From Rhypophila decipiens (lineage: Eukaryota; Ascomycota; Sordariomycetes; Sordariales; Naviculisporaceae): 64,000 nucleotides of DNA. The notes beneath the pieces were generated by a model. The model was given only the letters and a program-made list of their open reading frames with translations, was not told where the DNA came from and did no database searches. Below, piece by piece: positions 8,936 to 20,227 of this stretch; within the stretch, counting starts at the first letter, position 1; each line of letters opens with the position of its first letter. The stretch is taken from the NCBI GenBank assembly GCA_033297075.1, contig MU858056.1, positions 124,001-188,000 of the forward strand, given 5' to 3'. The position numbers and the translations under genes were made by a program.

Positions 8936-10911
8936 ATGGTAGGGCCATACCATATTGATCTCCAAACCGCGCAGAAACCCCAAGTCCCTGTACTGTACGG
9001 CAAACTAACCGCTTCTCTTCCAACCCCGCAGTTACGTTCCTCCGAGCAGACGCCGCTGCTGTCGAGCGATTCCCAACATCGCCCATCCTACGACTCGGAC
9101 CGGCGAGCCGAAGAAGAAGATACGGCTCTCCATGGCGTCGACAGCAACAACAGAGATGATTCTCAGCGGCGGTCTTCCCGCTGGCGCGAAACCGCCATAT
9201 TCGCCTGGGCCCTCTTGGCGACAGCAGCAGTCATTGTACTAGCCGTGATTATTCAACATGGCAATGCCACCAAACCTGGTGCTGATCCTGTTCCGGCGGC
9301 TATTGCAGGCGCTTCTCTCGAAAAATCACGACACAATTCCAAACGGAAGCGAAACCTGGTGTTCATGGTCTCGGACGGCATGGGACCCGCCTCGCTATCT
9401 CTCACACGGTCTTTCCGGCAACATGTCGAGGATCTTCCCATCGACGATACTCTGACTCTCGATAGGCACTTCTGGGGCACCTCGCGCACACGATCGAGCT
9501 CGAGCCTGGTGACCGACTCGGCAGCCGGAGCCACGGCGTTTTCTTGCGGACGGAAGAGCTACAATGGCGCAATTTCCATGCTGCCTGATCACACGCCCTG
9601 CGGAACGGTGCTCGAGGCGGCGAAACGTGCGGGATATGCTACGGGCTTGGTAGTTACTACAGACATCACCGACGCGACTCCGGCATGCTTTGCGTCGCAT
9701 GTTGACAGGCGAGAACAGAACGACGAGATTGCCCTGCAAGAAGTAGGAGAGGGCTGCCTCGGACGGACCGTCGACCTGATGCTTGGTGGCGGCCGCTGTC
9801 ATTTCCTTCCCGGGAGCGTCCATGGCGGTTGCAGGGCAGACGAGATCGACGTGACCAAGATCGCACAAGAGAAGCATGGCTGGACGTACGCGGATAACCG
9901 AGCGGCGTTTGACTCGCTTGCGTTGGGCAAGAACGTCTCGCTCCCATTGCTCGGGCTGTTTGCATACTACGACGTGCCGTTTGAGATTGACCGCAGGAAC
10001 ATGGCTGATGTTTACCCTAGCTTGAGCGAGATGGCTATTACCGCTTTGACTGCACTTGCAGAGGCTACCAAGGACAGCGAGAAGGGTTTCTTTCTGATGA
10101 TCGAGGGCAGCAGGATTGATCACGCGGGCCATATCAATGATCCCGCCGCGCAGGTTCGTGAGGTCTTGGAGTATGACAAGACTTTCAAGGCGGTGTTGGA
10201 GTTCTTGGATGCGAATGATGCTGAGGGGGTTTTGGTCGCGACGAGTGACCATGAAACTGGTGGCCTGGCTACCGCTTATCGTAAGTTGCTCTCCTTAATA
10301 TCGTATCACCAGTCCTGTCACATATGTATGCAATCCCGGTTCAGAGCTAACACCCAGTTCCAGAGGGACCATCCGATGTCCTCCCGGTTTACAACTGGCA
10401 CCCGTCGATCCTGGCCAGAGCAAACGCCTCATCCGAACACCTTGCCCGGCTACTCGCCAAGCAAGTCAGCGTCCACCCAGATGCTTCTATTTCCTCGCTC
10501 AAAGAATGGATCAACTCCACCCTCGTGGTCCCCCACCTGGGCATCACCAACGCCCGCGACGCTGAGCTCGAGGCCCTGGCGAATAATCCAGCGGCAGCTA
10601 TCGTGTTATTCGCTCACATGGTCAGCACGCGTGCTCGAATCGGCTGGAGCACACACGGCCATAGCGCCGTGGACGTGAACATCTACAGCTCTGGCGGCGG
10701 TGGCGCTGACAAACTGAGAGGTAATGTTGAGAACACGCAGATTGGCGAGTTCTTGAGGGATTATCTCAGTGTCGAGGTTGAAGAAATCACGCAGGAGTTG
10801 AGGAAGGGATTGGGCAGGGACTTTGCTGCCGGTGTGACGGTTGAGGTTGAAGGTGGGGAATACGTTTCCGCCGTGCAAGATGTTCATCCTTTGGAATGGC
10901 TTCATGATTGA
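8936..10911 (+). CDS. PHO8: Alkaline phosphatase, vacuolar Pho8 type
   Basis: Exons 8936-10280 and 10364-10911 are joined across an 83-bp GTAAGT...CAG intron that restores a Gln codon; this reads as 630 residues. A second intron is likely at 8939-9031: it has CTAAC, a pyrimidine tract and CAG, lies directly behind the ATG, and is in frame, which would give 599 residues starting MLRSSEQTPLLSS. A cytosolic tail precedes one membrane anchor (FAWALLATAAVIVLAVIIQ), so the protein is type II. Signatures are VSDGMG for metal binding, VTDSAAGATA with the nucleophile Ser at about 195, a buried IDHAGH motif, and TSDHETGG. The family hydrolyses phosphomonoesters in the vacuole. It lies at the end of a repeat-rich promoter region. 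Confidence 0.93.
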
Positions 10912-12112
10912 GTGCACAGGCGATGGTTTCATTGCATGGTGGAGCAGCATTAGCATCAGTTATACCCAACTTGACTTGCGGGGTGGTGGGTGCATTGTTT
11001 AGCATGGGGAAAGTGGTTAGGTTTGAACAAGTCAGATATCTTGAACTTTCAAGGCGTCGCAGGATGGGCCCAGGCTGTATAGTTTTCATAGGATAGGGCA
11101 GATCGGTATAGGTACCGGTATCGGCAATGGCGTATAGGCTTAGTCCCTTCGTCGAGTTTGTTTTATTTTTATCCCATTAGCGTACGAGACTGATTGCTTC
11201 GCTTGTTGTCAAGTTACGAACAATATCATATAATCATAACTTGACACCCAGGTAGGCTTGTGAATTCAGCTTTTACGTTCAATCATGGAATAACTTGGTT
11301 TTCCTGCACGTTTTATATCTCAGAATACCATACGCAGAATCTACTACAGGCCGCTCTTCTTCATCTCAGGTTCGTGCGGAGAAGTGGATATAGTTGGGCG
11401 GTATACTGGAGTCTGATGGTTCGTGGGCTCTACTGTGCTCAAGAAGACGGGAAAGACGAAACCTTCCTACACCAAGCTGCTTGAGTATGACTTACTGTTC
11501 CCTGTTCAGGGCCTCTGGTCTTATAATAGTATGATTTGATGAGATCCAATATCATACCGTCTTCAGGATCAGGGCACTATAACTCGATTAGATCCTGTGA
11601 GATCTCTGGAAAGCTCAAGCTGAACTGGTAAATAGCTGCAAGGTTGTTCTGATATTCAGCGACTCGAGTGTTGCCGTGATCGTTGCTGGAGCTATTGAAC
11701 GTGTAGACATGGCCTTTTGCTTTCATAAGCTCTGAGAATCCCTTATTCAAGCTGACAATCGCGGTGATGACATTTCGTCCGACAGTCGGGTTACCTATCT
11801 CGTCCCAACACTTGGTCCACCGACACCTTCTGCCGTTCTATCGATGATTCTGATGGGCGGAGGGGGAATTCGCGTGTGTGTTGGGGGAGGATTGTGTTGT
11901 TTTCCTGTTAGGGGCTGGTATTGTTTAGTCTGTTTCTCTCTCCCACTGTCGTCCAGCACCAAGTGAAGTAGACCATGACTCCTTTCTCTGTAATTAACCA
12001 TGCAGCATGAAATCCATGTATCTGTTGTATCAACTCGTTAAATATATTATAAATACTTGCGCTCCCCCCATTACCATTTGTTTACCCCCTTTCTTTTTCA
12101 TTAATGTGGAAT
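10912..12112. other. Intergenic between convergent genes
   Basis: This 1.2-kb spacer lies between the 3' ends of the alkaline phosphatase and HEATR5-like genes. It is AT-rich with GATC-rich patches. No frame with family features was found. Confidence 0.6.
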
Positions 12113-15100
12113 CTACCCCCCAAAGTCCATCTTGAGCGCAATACTAGGCTGCCCACCGCCCTCCTCCCTATCGCCGGTATTCCTCTGCCCACTAGCCGAG
12201 GCATCTAACCTCCCACCCTTAATAACACTCTCCATAAACATCCGTTGAGCTTCACTCATCCCACTAACCACAGCCCTAAACGCAGCCTGGTTCGCCGACG
12301 CGAGCTCCAACAATCTCGTACTCGTCTCGCGGTAGACTTGGCTACTAGCTTCGCTCGACGCACGGGATAATAAAGCTGGCACGACCAAGGCCACGGCTAT
12401 GGAAGTTGCATCGCTTCCTCCGGGTAGGATTGTCGGCACAAGGTTGACGTATGCTGATAGGGTGGAGGCGATTAAACCGCGTGCGTTTTCGGGATCTTCG
12501 GTCTCTGTGTTGGTTATGAATGTTATCAGGCGGGGGAACAAGGCCCGAGCGAGGGAGAGGTCTGCTTTGGTTTGGTTTTGTTGGAGGAGGAGGGAGCGGA
12601 TGCAGTTTGCGGCTATTTTTGCTGTCTTTTTTGGGGGGGAGGCAGAGATTGTTAGTAAATGATAGATGTTAAAGTTGTGGGCAGGGAATTGTGCACTTAC
12701 CATCCGATCAGTCAAACAATCGACCAACTCCTCCAAGAAGCGCGCCACGAGCGGCTCGTTAGCGCCCAGTCTATTCTTCCCGCTCGTGAACAAGATGGTG
12801 ATGCCCATCAGGCAGTTCTTGACGCAAGGCAGCGAGGTAGGCGCCTCGCGCTTCTGGGCGTTCAGGTAGATGGACAGAAACCTCCTCAGACAGCCCAAGA
12901 GCTGTAGATCAGTCGGGGAAGACTGCTGCTCATCATCGTCCTCCCCTTCCGGCTGTCGGTTGGGATGTGACGATATGCCGGCAATGAACCTCTTCAAGGT
13001 GGGCAAGGACTGGGGCACGATGATCTCCTGGCATGAGGGAGTCGCCAGGATGGTGGCGAAGATGTGGAGGATACAGGCGTGCAGATCGGTCTTGATGATG
13101 GCGGGGAAGACCTCGGCTGCGTCAACCAGAGCGTTCAACGACGTCTTGATCAGGAGAATTGCTTCTTCCGTCATCTGATGCCTGACGGGCTGATGGGTCT
13201 CGTTGAGGTTAGGCAGCAGACCGGACAGAACTAGGACAATGATCCGGGTTAGCTCAAAGAGCTGCTCGATATCCTCTGACAATTCGCTATTGTCCGGTTC
13301 TTCTTTCTTTCTCGCGGCTGGGTGAGAGACGCAGAGTGCTCTTGCAATCTCGACAATGACACCCTGGACATCAAGCCCTTCGGTGAGGACTAGACGATCA
13401 AGCAGGTCCATCGTCTCTGAAAAGATTGCCTCGCGGTAGATGGCATGGCCAGATACACTAGGATGCAAGATCTTCTTCAACGCGCGCAGAATCTCGAGCG
13501 TCTGTTCCTGAGTCGCTAGCGACTCGCTCTGCCCAGGTTTTGTAGCAAGCGCCTCAAAGGCAATACCAAACAGAACGAAAAAGAAAGCCACAGGTTCGTC
13601 CCGATAGTTGATGTCAGCTCCTCGACTCGGACCATTAGTCTTGGGATCAGAAAGCTCCTTGCCGTCCAGGGCGTCAAAGACAAACTCGCTGTCTTGCTCG
13701 ATCAGACTGGCAATAGCATCAACCAACTTCAACCACGAGTCCTGATAAAACTTGAGTAGCGTCTCTCGGTTCAGTGCAGCATATACAGTATCCAAGCTCC
13801 CAGACAGCGAAGGGGGTCCCAGTGTCATGGAGATATCTGGCTCAAATCGCAACCGCGCAAACTCGCGGAGAGACTCTAACCAAAGGGGAGTAAGAGTCCC
13901 GATATGCGGCTTGAGGACATCGAGCAGGTACTTCTGCTCAGAGCTGGCAACCTGCAATTCAGCCCAGGCGGCAAAGACTGACATCTTGACCATGACCTGG
14001 GCATTGGAGCTAAGACCCTTCAAATCACCGATGCCAGCGTTTTCGTCTTCAGTTGCAAAGTTCTCGAGCGAGCTCACCAGTGTCTTTAGAATCCTGCCCA
14101 TTCTATCGACATCAGTGACGATGCCTGTCGAGACGAAGCTGGCACAGACATCGACAGCTTCCGATGCGAGTTCGGGAGATGAGTCGGCGGCAAACGCCGG
14201 CGTAAGGGCGGAGCTGATTTGAGCCTGGTATTGTTCGAGCAGCATGGCTTCTTCAAAGTCGGGATCGGGCGTCTTTCCAAACATTTTAAGAACCGCACCG
14301 ATAATCTTGAGACCCCAAATCCTCTGGTCGAGAACGCCGGAGGTCGAGGCCGAGAAAGCCATGCGAACGACATCGGCGATCTTGTTCTGGAGCGCCGTCT
14401 GCGCTGGTGACTCTCCGTTGGTGGCAACATCCTTCAGGATGAGGATAAATATGTCATTCAGGCAGTCCATGGCAAACGTCGTGACCTGCCACCTTAGGGG
14501 CTCAACATCTGACCGGCTCAGGGCGTCCTTGTCATCCTTCGCTCCGCCACCGGCAGCGGCGAACCCAGCAACTTCTTCATCCTGAAGATCCACTCGGCCA
14601 GTATTCGTCCTCTTGACCACAGTGGTTGGTGCTGCAGCCTCCTTCGGCCTGGTCATCTTGAGGACATGCTGAAACCGACGGAGCCACGTCTCTGTGTCGC
14701 TAAGACACGTCTGGCGCATCCAGTTCCTGATGATATTCCGCATCCCCTCATGATCAGGAGACGAGTCAAGCACCAGCCAGAGCTGATCCTCAAATCCCTT
14801 TTCGGCGGCCTGGATGACATCGGCCGGGTTTCTCTTCATGAGATTGTACAGGCCATCCACGGCCACGTCCCGCAGGACAGGCTGCTCAGACTTGAGATAT
14901 TTCTGCAGTGTTCGCACATAGTCATCGAAATGCATATGCCCTGGAGCGTAGAGCGTGAGATGCTCCAAGCAAGCGAGACTGGCTTGTTGAATCTGAGCAT
15001 CATCTTCTTGCTGAAAATATCCGACAAGGGTAAGAATGAGCTCCCTCGATTTCTGCGACTCTTGGAGGTCAGGGCCGAGCACGTTGATGAGAGAGTCTAC

Positions 15101-18100
15101 GCAGCGTGCCATCGAAGCGGCCGACGATAGCTCAACTTCCAGGTTCATGGTGACTGCAGAGGGCACCTCTGGGTTATGAGTGTCTGAAACATAAAGCTTC
15201 GCCAACATGCCCAGCGTGCTGGAGACGTAGGGAGAAAATCCAAGTCCAGCGGCGTCCGAAACGCGGGCAACTGCCTCGAGGGCCCAGAAGTGTACGGTGG
15301 GATGCGGATCGTTACATAAAGACATGAGTATGTTGAGGATCGTCTTGAGATGGTAGCCAGCTGCCATGCTCCCAATCTTGGTCTGGATACAGCCCAGAGC
15401 CATGGCGCAGCCTGCCCTCGCGCTTGGCTCTCTGTTGACAACAATCGTGTCGACGAGGAACTTGATTTCGTGGTTTGTAAAGGCATTACCACACGTGTTG
15501 CAGAGACGTGCAATCGCCTCATATGCGATGCTGCGAAGATACTGGTCTGGATCAAGCACAAAATTTCGCAGTTGCTCTTGAATGAGTTTCTCAACTGCGA
15601 TGGTTGTAATGTCCCCAGGGGAGGACTTGGTCTCCTTGACGGCTACCCTCAAGGTCGACAAAAGAGCCGTTGCCACGTTGACGTTGATTGCAGCTCTCCT
15701 CCCCGGGTCTCGCTGCAATGAGCCAGCTGCAACAAAGGTGGTGATTTGTTCCAATACACTTTCTTGGACTTTGGGTGGCGTAAGGGGAAAGACAAATGCA
15801 AAGAGTTGAATAGCCATGTTCACCACCTCGGTTGCGGGTGGATCAGGAAGGCTGGGGCCGTCAGTGGTGCCGATGTATAGGACTGAGGCGTCATGTTCTA
15901 ATGTACCGCATACAGGCGAGAGGAGGAGCTTGTCGATGCGCTCTTCCGGTCCGTCTTCCTCTGCAAAAGAGCTGCCCATGATGGTCTCGTGCTGTCCAGG
16001 GAGACTTCTGATATCGAATCCGCGCACAAGACCAGTCACGCCAAACCCAGAGTTGTCACCAATGTCCCAGATAGTCTCGAATGTCCCCGCAGAGTTTGCG
16101 ATGGATGCACTGAGGGAGCTGGGAGTGTAGTTGTCCGGATCGGAAAACAAAGAGATGGCCAGAGTAAGGAGGTTTGATTGCAAGAGTGCTTCGATGCCGC
16201 TTGCTGGGCTAACGTTCACCAACTTGGTATAGCACTGGAGCACCCTGCGCTGGACCATGGTCTCGAGATCTTGTAGCTGAAGTGATGGTGTCAGCCTCTC
16301 ATTGATGTCATCTGCCGTCTTCTTCGCCGGGAGTGTCTTGAGAAATGCCGTGGTGCTCTGCAGCATCGTGGCAATCCGCTTGGAGACGTCAACGGTGAGG
16401 AGACGGCTGTTGAACTGGAGGAAAGCCAGGATCGACCCGAGCGCGCATTCTCGAACATGGGTCAAAAACGAGGCATTGAGGTAGTTTCGGTGAACCGTGT
16501 TGTTGTCTTTTGACAGAACCTTGGGCAGAGCATTCTTCCACAGCAGCAGCAGCTGTGACAGGTGTATCTTGACAAAGTTTGGTCCCAGAGACATGAGCCC
16601 CCCGATTAGCATCCATGCGACTTGGATCTGTGTGCTTGCGACCCGCAGCTCTGAAGTCCCGCTGGACTTGAGAAGGTTGGTAGCCATTGTCAAGACCCGG
16701 CTGTTGATTTCCACCGACCCATACAAGGGGCGAAGGGGACTGGCGCTGAGACCAGCAGCCAAACCATGAGCAAATCCAATGCAACGGCGAGGCGAGTTGC
16801 GGCCTGTTCCAAGCAGTGACAATTCGCGAGTCAGACTGTTCATGCAAACCGAGAGGCAAGGCAGAAGCTGTTGAGGGCATGCCAGCACAAACGTCTTGAG
16901 ACAAGACGCAGCATACACCTGCACCGTATAGCTCGGGTGCTGCAACACCTGAAGCAGACCATCTCGCGCTGGTTCCGCAAAGTTGTTGGCTGCTGTGCCT
17001 AGACTGTTGATCAGAGCACTGAGGGCACCCATTGCGACAATCAACGTCTGCTTGGTAGGCTCGGGTCGCTCCTTGAGAGCCTGGGGGTAATTCTTAAGTA
17101 TCTCATTGATGAGCGTCTTTGCCGCAGCAATCTGACCAGACTCGCCGAGGATTTTGCGCCCAACTACGTCTTGTAGAATAATCTCCACCATACGGCGTGA
17201 GACCAGGAGGCGATATCGGTTGTTGGCAATATTGCTATGCCCCAGCAGCTCCAGTGTCAGATTTTCCAAGATCTGGAAGTAGTTGCTCTCAACCGTTCGT
17301 TCACCCAGCTTTTGCAGCACACTCCCGTAGCAGACGGCAATGGCGGCCCTGCATCTATTTGTAGTAGACATGCGCACATATTGCGAAGTCAAGGTCTTGA
17401 GCACATCGAACAGTGACAGGGCCAGGACCTGGGACTTTTTGCCTGGTGCCGGGTTCTCCGGCCTGGAAGGCAGATCGTCGTCATCTTGGAGCCCCCCTGG
17501 CTGTACAGATTGCCGTTTTACCGCCTTGGACTTTGACCTCTTGAGCAACTGCAAGGGCGCCTCGCCAACCACCGTCTCGGAGTATCCCCTGACCAGAGCG
17601 GTGGCTAAGCAATCGGCTGCCGCAAAACGAACCTGCGATGACGACGAGTCGAAAGTCTTGAAGAGCGTGGACCGTAGGTTATCGAAGTCGCTCGAGTTCT
17701 GGAAGTATAGCGTATTTTGGAGCAGAGATTTTAGACAACGAGCAGCGGATATGACGACCATCGAGCCCTTGTCACTCGAGGCATGATTTCTCGCCTGCTT
17801 CCAGATGTCTCTCGCGATATTCTCGTCCATGCTTGCCTGTATCATCTTTGCGATCTTGCCAAACGTGGTGAAGACGGCCGCCCGAAGCCCAGCATTGCTC
17901 GAGGATGATTTCAGCACCTTGAGGAGGGTCGGACAAACAAGCTGGTGCAACCCAATCACGCTATCACCAGCAGAGCCGTAGACATCTCCCAGACAAGCCA
18001 CAGCCGCATGTCTCGTCCGCATTTCCCCCTCGTTCTTAGACTTGCCGCCCGAGATGATGCCTACGAGCTCATTGACAGTCTCGAACAACAGCTTTCGGTC

Positions 18101-18454
18101 GCCGATCCCAAATATATGCCCCAAACATTTTCCAAGCGCATTCCTTATGACCCTGCTCGGCGATGGGGAAACGAGACTGAGAATCTTGAAGACCTCCTTT
18201 TTGAGGTAGAACTGCTGGGCAGTACAGTCGTCGGGCGCAAGTGCCAGGACATGGCTGCTGAGGCTCGATACAAAAGTGAGCAGAAACAGTTCCTGCTGCT
18301 CTGCAGGAAGCGCCACGAGTTTTGCAACGTCTAACTCGGGATTCGCCGTGACCGAGTGTGCGGTCGAAGTCGTGACAGGGGCAGCAAGACTTCTTCGGGG
18401 GGTATCGCCATTCGAGTCCCTGTGCTCATCCGGAGCACCTATTGAAGATGACAT
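12113..18454 (-). CDS. LAA1: Giant HEAT-repeat protein, HEATR5/Laa1 family (AP-1 accessory)
   Basis: The frame is open from the ATG at 18454 to 12113 (2113 codons). A probable 75-bp intron at 12700-12626 has GTAAGT, TTTACTAAC and an AG, is a multiple of three and has no stop, so the spliced protein would be 2088 residues (exons 18454-12701 and 12625-12113). The whole chain is alpha-helical HEAT repeats. The N-terminal block from VKILSLVSP-like helices through SRVIRNALGKCLGHIFGIGD and RHAAVACLGDVYGSAGD is typical of the HEATR5 family, and the length of about 2100 fits (yeast Laa1 about 2014). Laa1 and HEATR5 bind the AP-1 clathrin adaptor and help it act between trans-Golgi and endosomes. The C-terminal 40 residues are Gly/Ser-rich. 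Confidence 0.88.
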   Translation of the reverse strand: MSSSIGAPDEHRDSNGDTPRRSLAAPVTTSTAHSVTANPELDVAKLVALPAEQQELFLLTFVSSLSSHVLALAPDDCTAQQFYLKKEVFKILSLVSPSPSRVIRNALGKCLGHIFGIGDRKLLFETVNELVGIISGGKSKNEGEMRTRHAAVACLGDVYGSAGDSVIGLHQLVCPTLLKVLKSSSSNAGLRAAVFTTFGKIAKMIQASMDENIARDIWKQARNHASSDKGSMVVISAARCLKSLLQNTLYFQNSSDFDNLRSTLFKTFDSSSSQVRFAAADCLATALVRGYSETVVGEAPLQLLKRSKSKAVKRQSVQPGGLQDDDDLPSRPENPAPGKKSQVLALSLFDVLKTLTSQYVRMSTTNRCRAAIAVCYGSVLQKLGERTVESNYFQILENLTLELLGHSNIANNRYRLLVSRRMVEIILQDVVGRKILGESGQIAAAKTLINEILKNYPQALKERPEPTKQTLIVAMGALSALINSLGTAANNFAEPARDGLLQVLQHPSYTVQVYAASCLKTFVLACPQQLLPCLSVCMNSLTRELSLLGTGRNSPRRCIGFAHGLAAGLSASPLRPLYGSVEINSRVLTMATNLLKSSGTSELRVASTQIQVAWMLIGGLMSLGPNFVKIHLSQLLLLWKNALPKVLSKDNNTVHRNYLNASFLTHVRECALGSILAFLQFNSRLLTVDVSKRIATMLQSTTAFLKTLPAKKTADDINERLTPSLQLQDLETMVQRRVLQCYTKLVNVSPASGIEALLQSNLLTLAISLFSDPDNYTPSSLSASIANSAGTFETIWDIGDNSGFGVTGLVRGFDIRSLPGQHETIMGSSFAEEDGPEERIDKLLLSPVCGTLEHDASVLYIGTTDGPSLPDPPATEVVNMAIQLFAFVFPLTPPKVQESVLEQITTFVAAGSLQRDPGRRAAINVNVATALLSTLRVAVKETKSSPGDITTIAVEKLIQEQLRNFVLDPDQYLRSIAYEAIARLCNTCGNAFTNHEIKFLVDTIVVNREPSARAGCAMALGCIQTKIGSMAAGYHLKTILNILMSLCNDPHPTVHFWALEAVARVSDAAGLGFSPYVSSTLGMLAKLYVSDTHNPEVPSAVTMNLEVELSSAASMARCVDSLINVLGPDLQESQKSRELILTLVGYFQQEDDAQIQQASLACLEHLTLYAPGHMHFDDYVRTLQKYLKSEQPVLRDVAVDGLYNLMKRNPADVIQAAEKGFEDQLWLVLDSSPDHEGMRNIIRNWMRQTCLSDTETWLRRFQHVLKMTRPKEAAAPTTVVKRTNTGRVDLQDEEVAGFAAAGGGAKDDKDALSRSDVEPLRWQVTTFAMDCLNDIFILILKDVATNGESPAQTALQNKIADVVRMAFSASTSGVLDQRIWGLKIIGAVLKMFGKTPDPDFEEAMLLEQYQAQISSALTPAFAADSSPELASEAVDVCASFVSTGIVTDVDRMGRILKTLVSSLENFATEDENAGIGDLKGLSSNAQVMVKMSVFAAWAELQVASSEQKYLLDVLKPHIGTLTPLWLESLREFARLRFEPDISMTLGPPSLSGSLDTVYAALNRETLLKFYQDSWLKLVDAIASLIEQDSEFVFDALDGKELSDPKTNGPSRGADINYRDEPVAFFFVLFGIAFEALATKPGQSESLATQEQTLEILRALKKILHPSVSGHAIYREAIFSETMDLLDRLVLTEGLDVQGVIVEIARALCVSHPAARKKEEPDNSELSEDIEQLFELTRIIVLVLSGLLPNLNETHQPVRHQMTEEAILLIKTSLNALVDAAEVFPAIIKTDLHACILHIFATILATPSCQEIIVPQSLPTLKRFIAGISSHPNRQPEGEDDDEQQSSPTDLQLLGCLRRFLSIYLNAQKREAPTSLPCVKNCLMGITILFTSGKNRLGANEPLVARFLEELVDCLTDRMVSAQFPAHNFNIYHLLTISASPPKKTAKIAANCIRSLLLQQNQTKADLSLARALFPRLITFITNTETEDPENARGLIASTLSAYVNLVPTILPGGSDATSIAVALVVPALLSRASSEASSQVYRETSTRLLELASANQAAFRAVVSGMSEAQRMFMESVIKGGRLDASASGQRNTGDREEGGGQPSIALKMDFGG

Positions 18455-18962
18455 TCGGTATACTTTGTAAATTTGGTATTATATGCTGGTGTTGCGTCGC
18501 TCCGTCCGCCCGGGGTATTTTTCGGCGAGGAGATGTTATTGTATAAGGAAATGCAGAGTTCAGACGAAAGCATCTCGAAGCCAAGCAGAACGATGGCAGT
18601 TGCAACAGCAGCTCATCAGGGGGTTGTACAACCGATCTCCATTCGGCGGGATGCCGTAACCCAGCTGTAGCAGGCCAATGAGATCGCTTAACGGCGGCCT
18701 GGAGAATTGAAGATCCAGTGGGTTCGGGTGGATCCGATCCCGCCCCGAGCCCCCCTAACGATGCAGGCCTATCGAGGTTTTGTGAATTGTTGACATGCGA
18801 CAATTGAGACTTTGCCCTTTGCTAGCACTTCAAGCTTCCTAGCATCTTGAGCGACGAGCTTGGCGGGTTACGCTGTCGTGGGGCTTCTTTCTTCTTTCTC
18901 TTGTTTCTGCCCTTCATCTTTTTCGTACATATTTCTGTCATTGCGAATTCTAGACCTTCAAA
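18455..18962. other. Divergent promoter region
   Basis: This 508-bp spacer lies between the start of the HEATR5-like gene (minus) and the YebC-like gene (plus). It has CT-rich patches just upstream of 18963. No gene or repeat was seen. Confidence 0.6.
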
Positions 18963-19948
18963 ATGGGCGCCACGCTCGTTCGAACTGCTTGGCCGATTCT
19001 TCGAACCTCGACTCCCAGGAATTTCCGAAAATGTCTCTGCTGCAGACGGTCTTTCGTTACGAACCAAATCCTCCAGAGCGGCCATAACAAATGGTCCAAG
19101 ATCAGACACGAGAAGGCCGCCAATGACCTCAAAAAGAACATGTTGCGCGCCAACTTCGGAAAGGACATCGCGTCCCTCTCCAGACGTGCGTCCCATCCTC
19201 CCTCACTCCGTTACCACGGCCGATGAAAGAAGAAGGAAGCTCATGTTCGCAACAATACTGTTACAAACCACTAGTGTTTGGCCCCGACCCCAACTTCAAT
19301 CCTCAGTTGGCAACAATGATAGAAAAAGCCAAGAAAGCGAGCGTTCCCAAGGGCGTCGTCGACGCTGCCATCGCCAGAGGTCAAGGCCGGTCCCTTGGCG
19401 GCGGGGAACTAGAGCCCATGACATTCGAGATTATGATGCCGCCCTCAACAGCTATTATTCTCGACATTGAGACGGAAAGCAAAACGCGCATTCTACAAGA
19501 CATCAACCTAATGGTCAAGAAGGCAAAAGGAACGTCCGGTTCATCGAAATTCTTCTTCAACCGGGTTGGGCGCGTCAAGTTCGAGAAGAGCGAGAATGGA
19601 GTGGACGTAGACGCCATCTTTGACGATGCGATAGAAGCCGGGGCCGAGGATCTGGAAAATGACGCAGAGGGAAACATTGTCATCTTGACAGACCCGAGCA
19701 AGACCACACATGTCACCAAGACCCTCGGCGATAAATTCGGCCTCAAAGTTCTGAGCTGCGGAATTATCTGGGCCCCGAACGAGGATACCAGGGCTCAGAT
19801 GGACTCTTCTGAGAACCTGGTTAACTTTACAGAACTCCTCCATGAGCTGCGTGAATACCCGGACGTTCGATCGATATACTCGAATGTCTCGAGGGGAACC
19901 ATGTCTGACCAGGAATGGGAGAGTATAGAACAACACCTTGACTCTTGA
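18963..19948 (+). CDS. Mitochondrial YebC/TACO1-type translational regulator
   Basis: Exon 1 is 18963-19185 and exon 2 is 19275-19948, joined across an 89-bp GTGCGT...TAG intron; the product is 298 residues. Residues 1-36 are Arg/Ser/Thr-rich and look like a mitochondrial presequence. The YebC hallmark GHNKWSKIRHEKA follows, then GPDPNFNPQLATMIEKAKKA and the helical core. YebC-family proteins act on ribosomes: human TACO1 is needed for efficient synthesis of the COX1 subunit, and the yeast homologue (Dpc29) also acts in mitochondrial translation. The intron falls exactly between the HxKW domain and the GPDPNFN motif, which confirms the splice. The next gene, facing it, encodes the complex IV assembly factor Pet100. 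Confidence 0.9.
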
Positions 19949-20227
19949 AGTAACCAGGCCATGACCCCCAAAGTTTTGTACAATAAGAACCTAATATATC
20001 CACACGGACGAGGCGAGCTGAAGTTCTGTACCAAGTGTCCTCGGCCACCCATCCAAACCGCTCATTGAGCAAGCAACCAAAAAGTAAACGCCAACATGTG
20101 AACCCAGTAATTCCAAAGTATTTTGCCCGCTGATATACATGCTTCCCTCCCCTGAAAGCCGCCATATGCCACTGTCGTGTAGTCATACAACCGCACTGCT
20201 AAACCGAACCTCTCCCTCTCGTGTAGT

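Noticed and set aside
12622..12700. A 79-bp intron ending at ACAG in the HEATR5-like gene
   Set aside because: Removing 79 bp shifts the frame into an immediate TAG; the acceptor four bases earlier gives an in-frame 75-bp intron.
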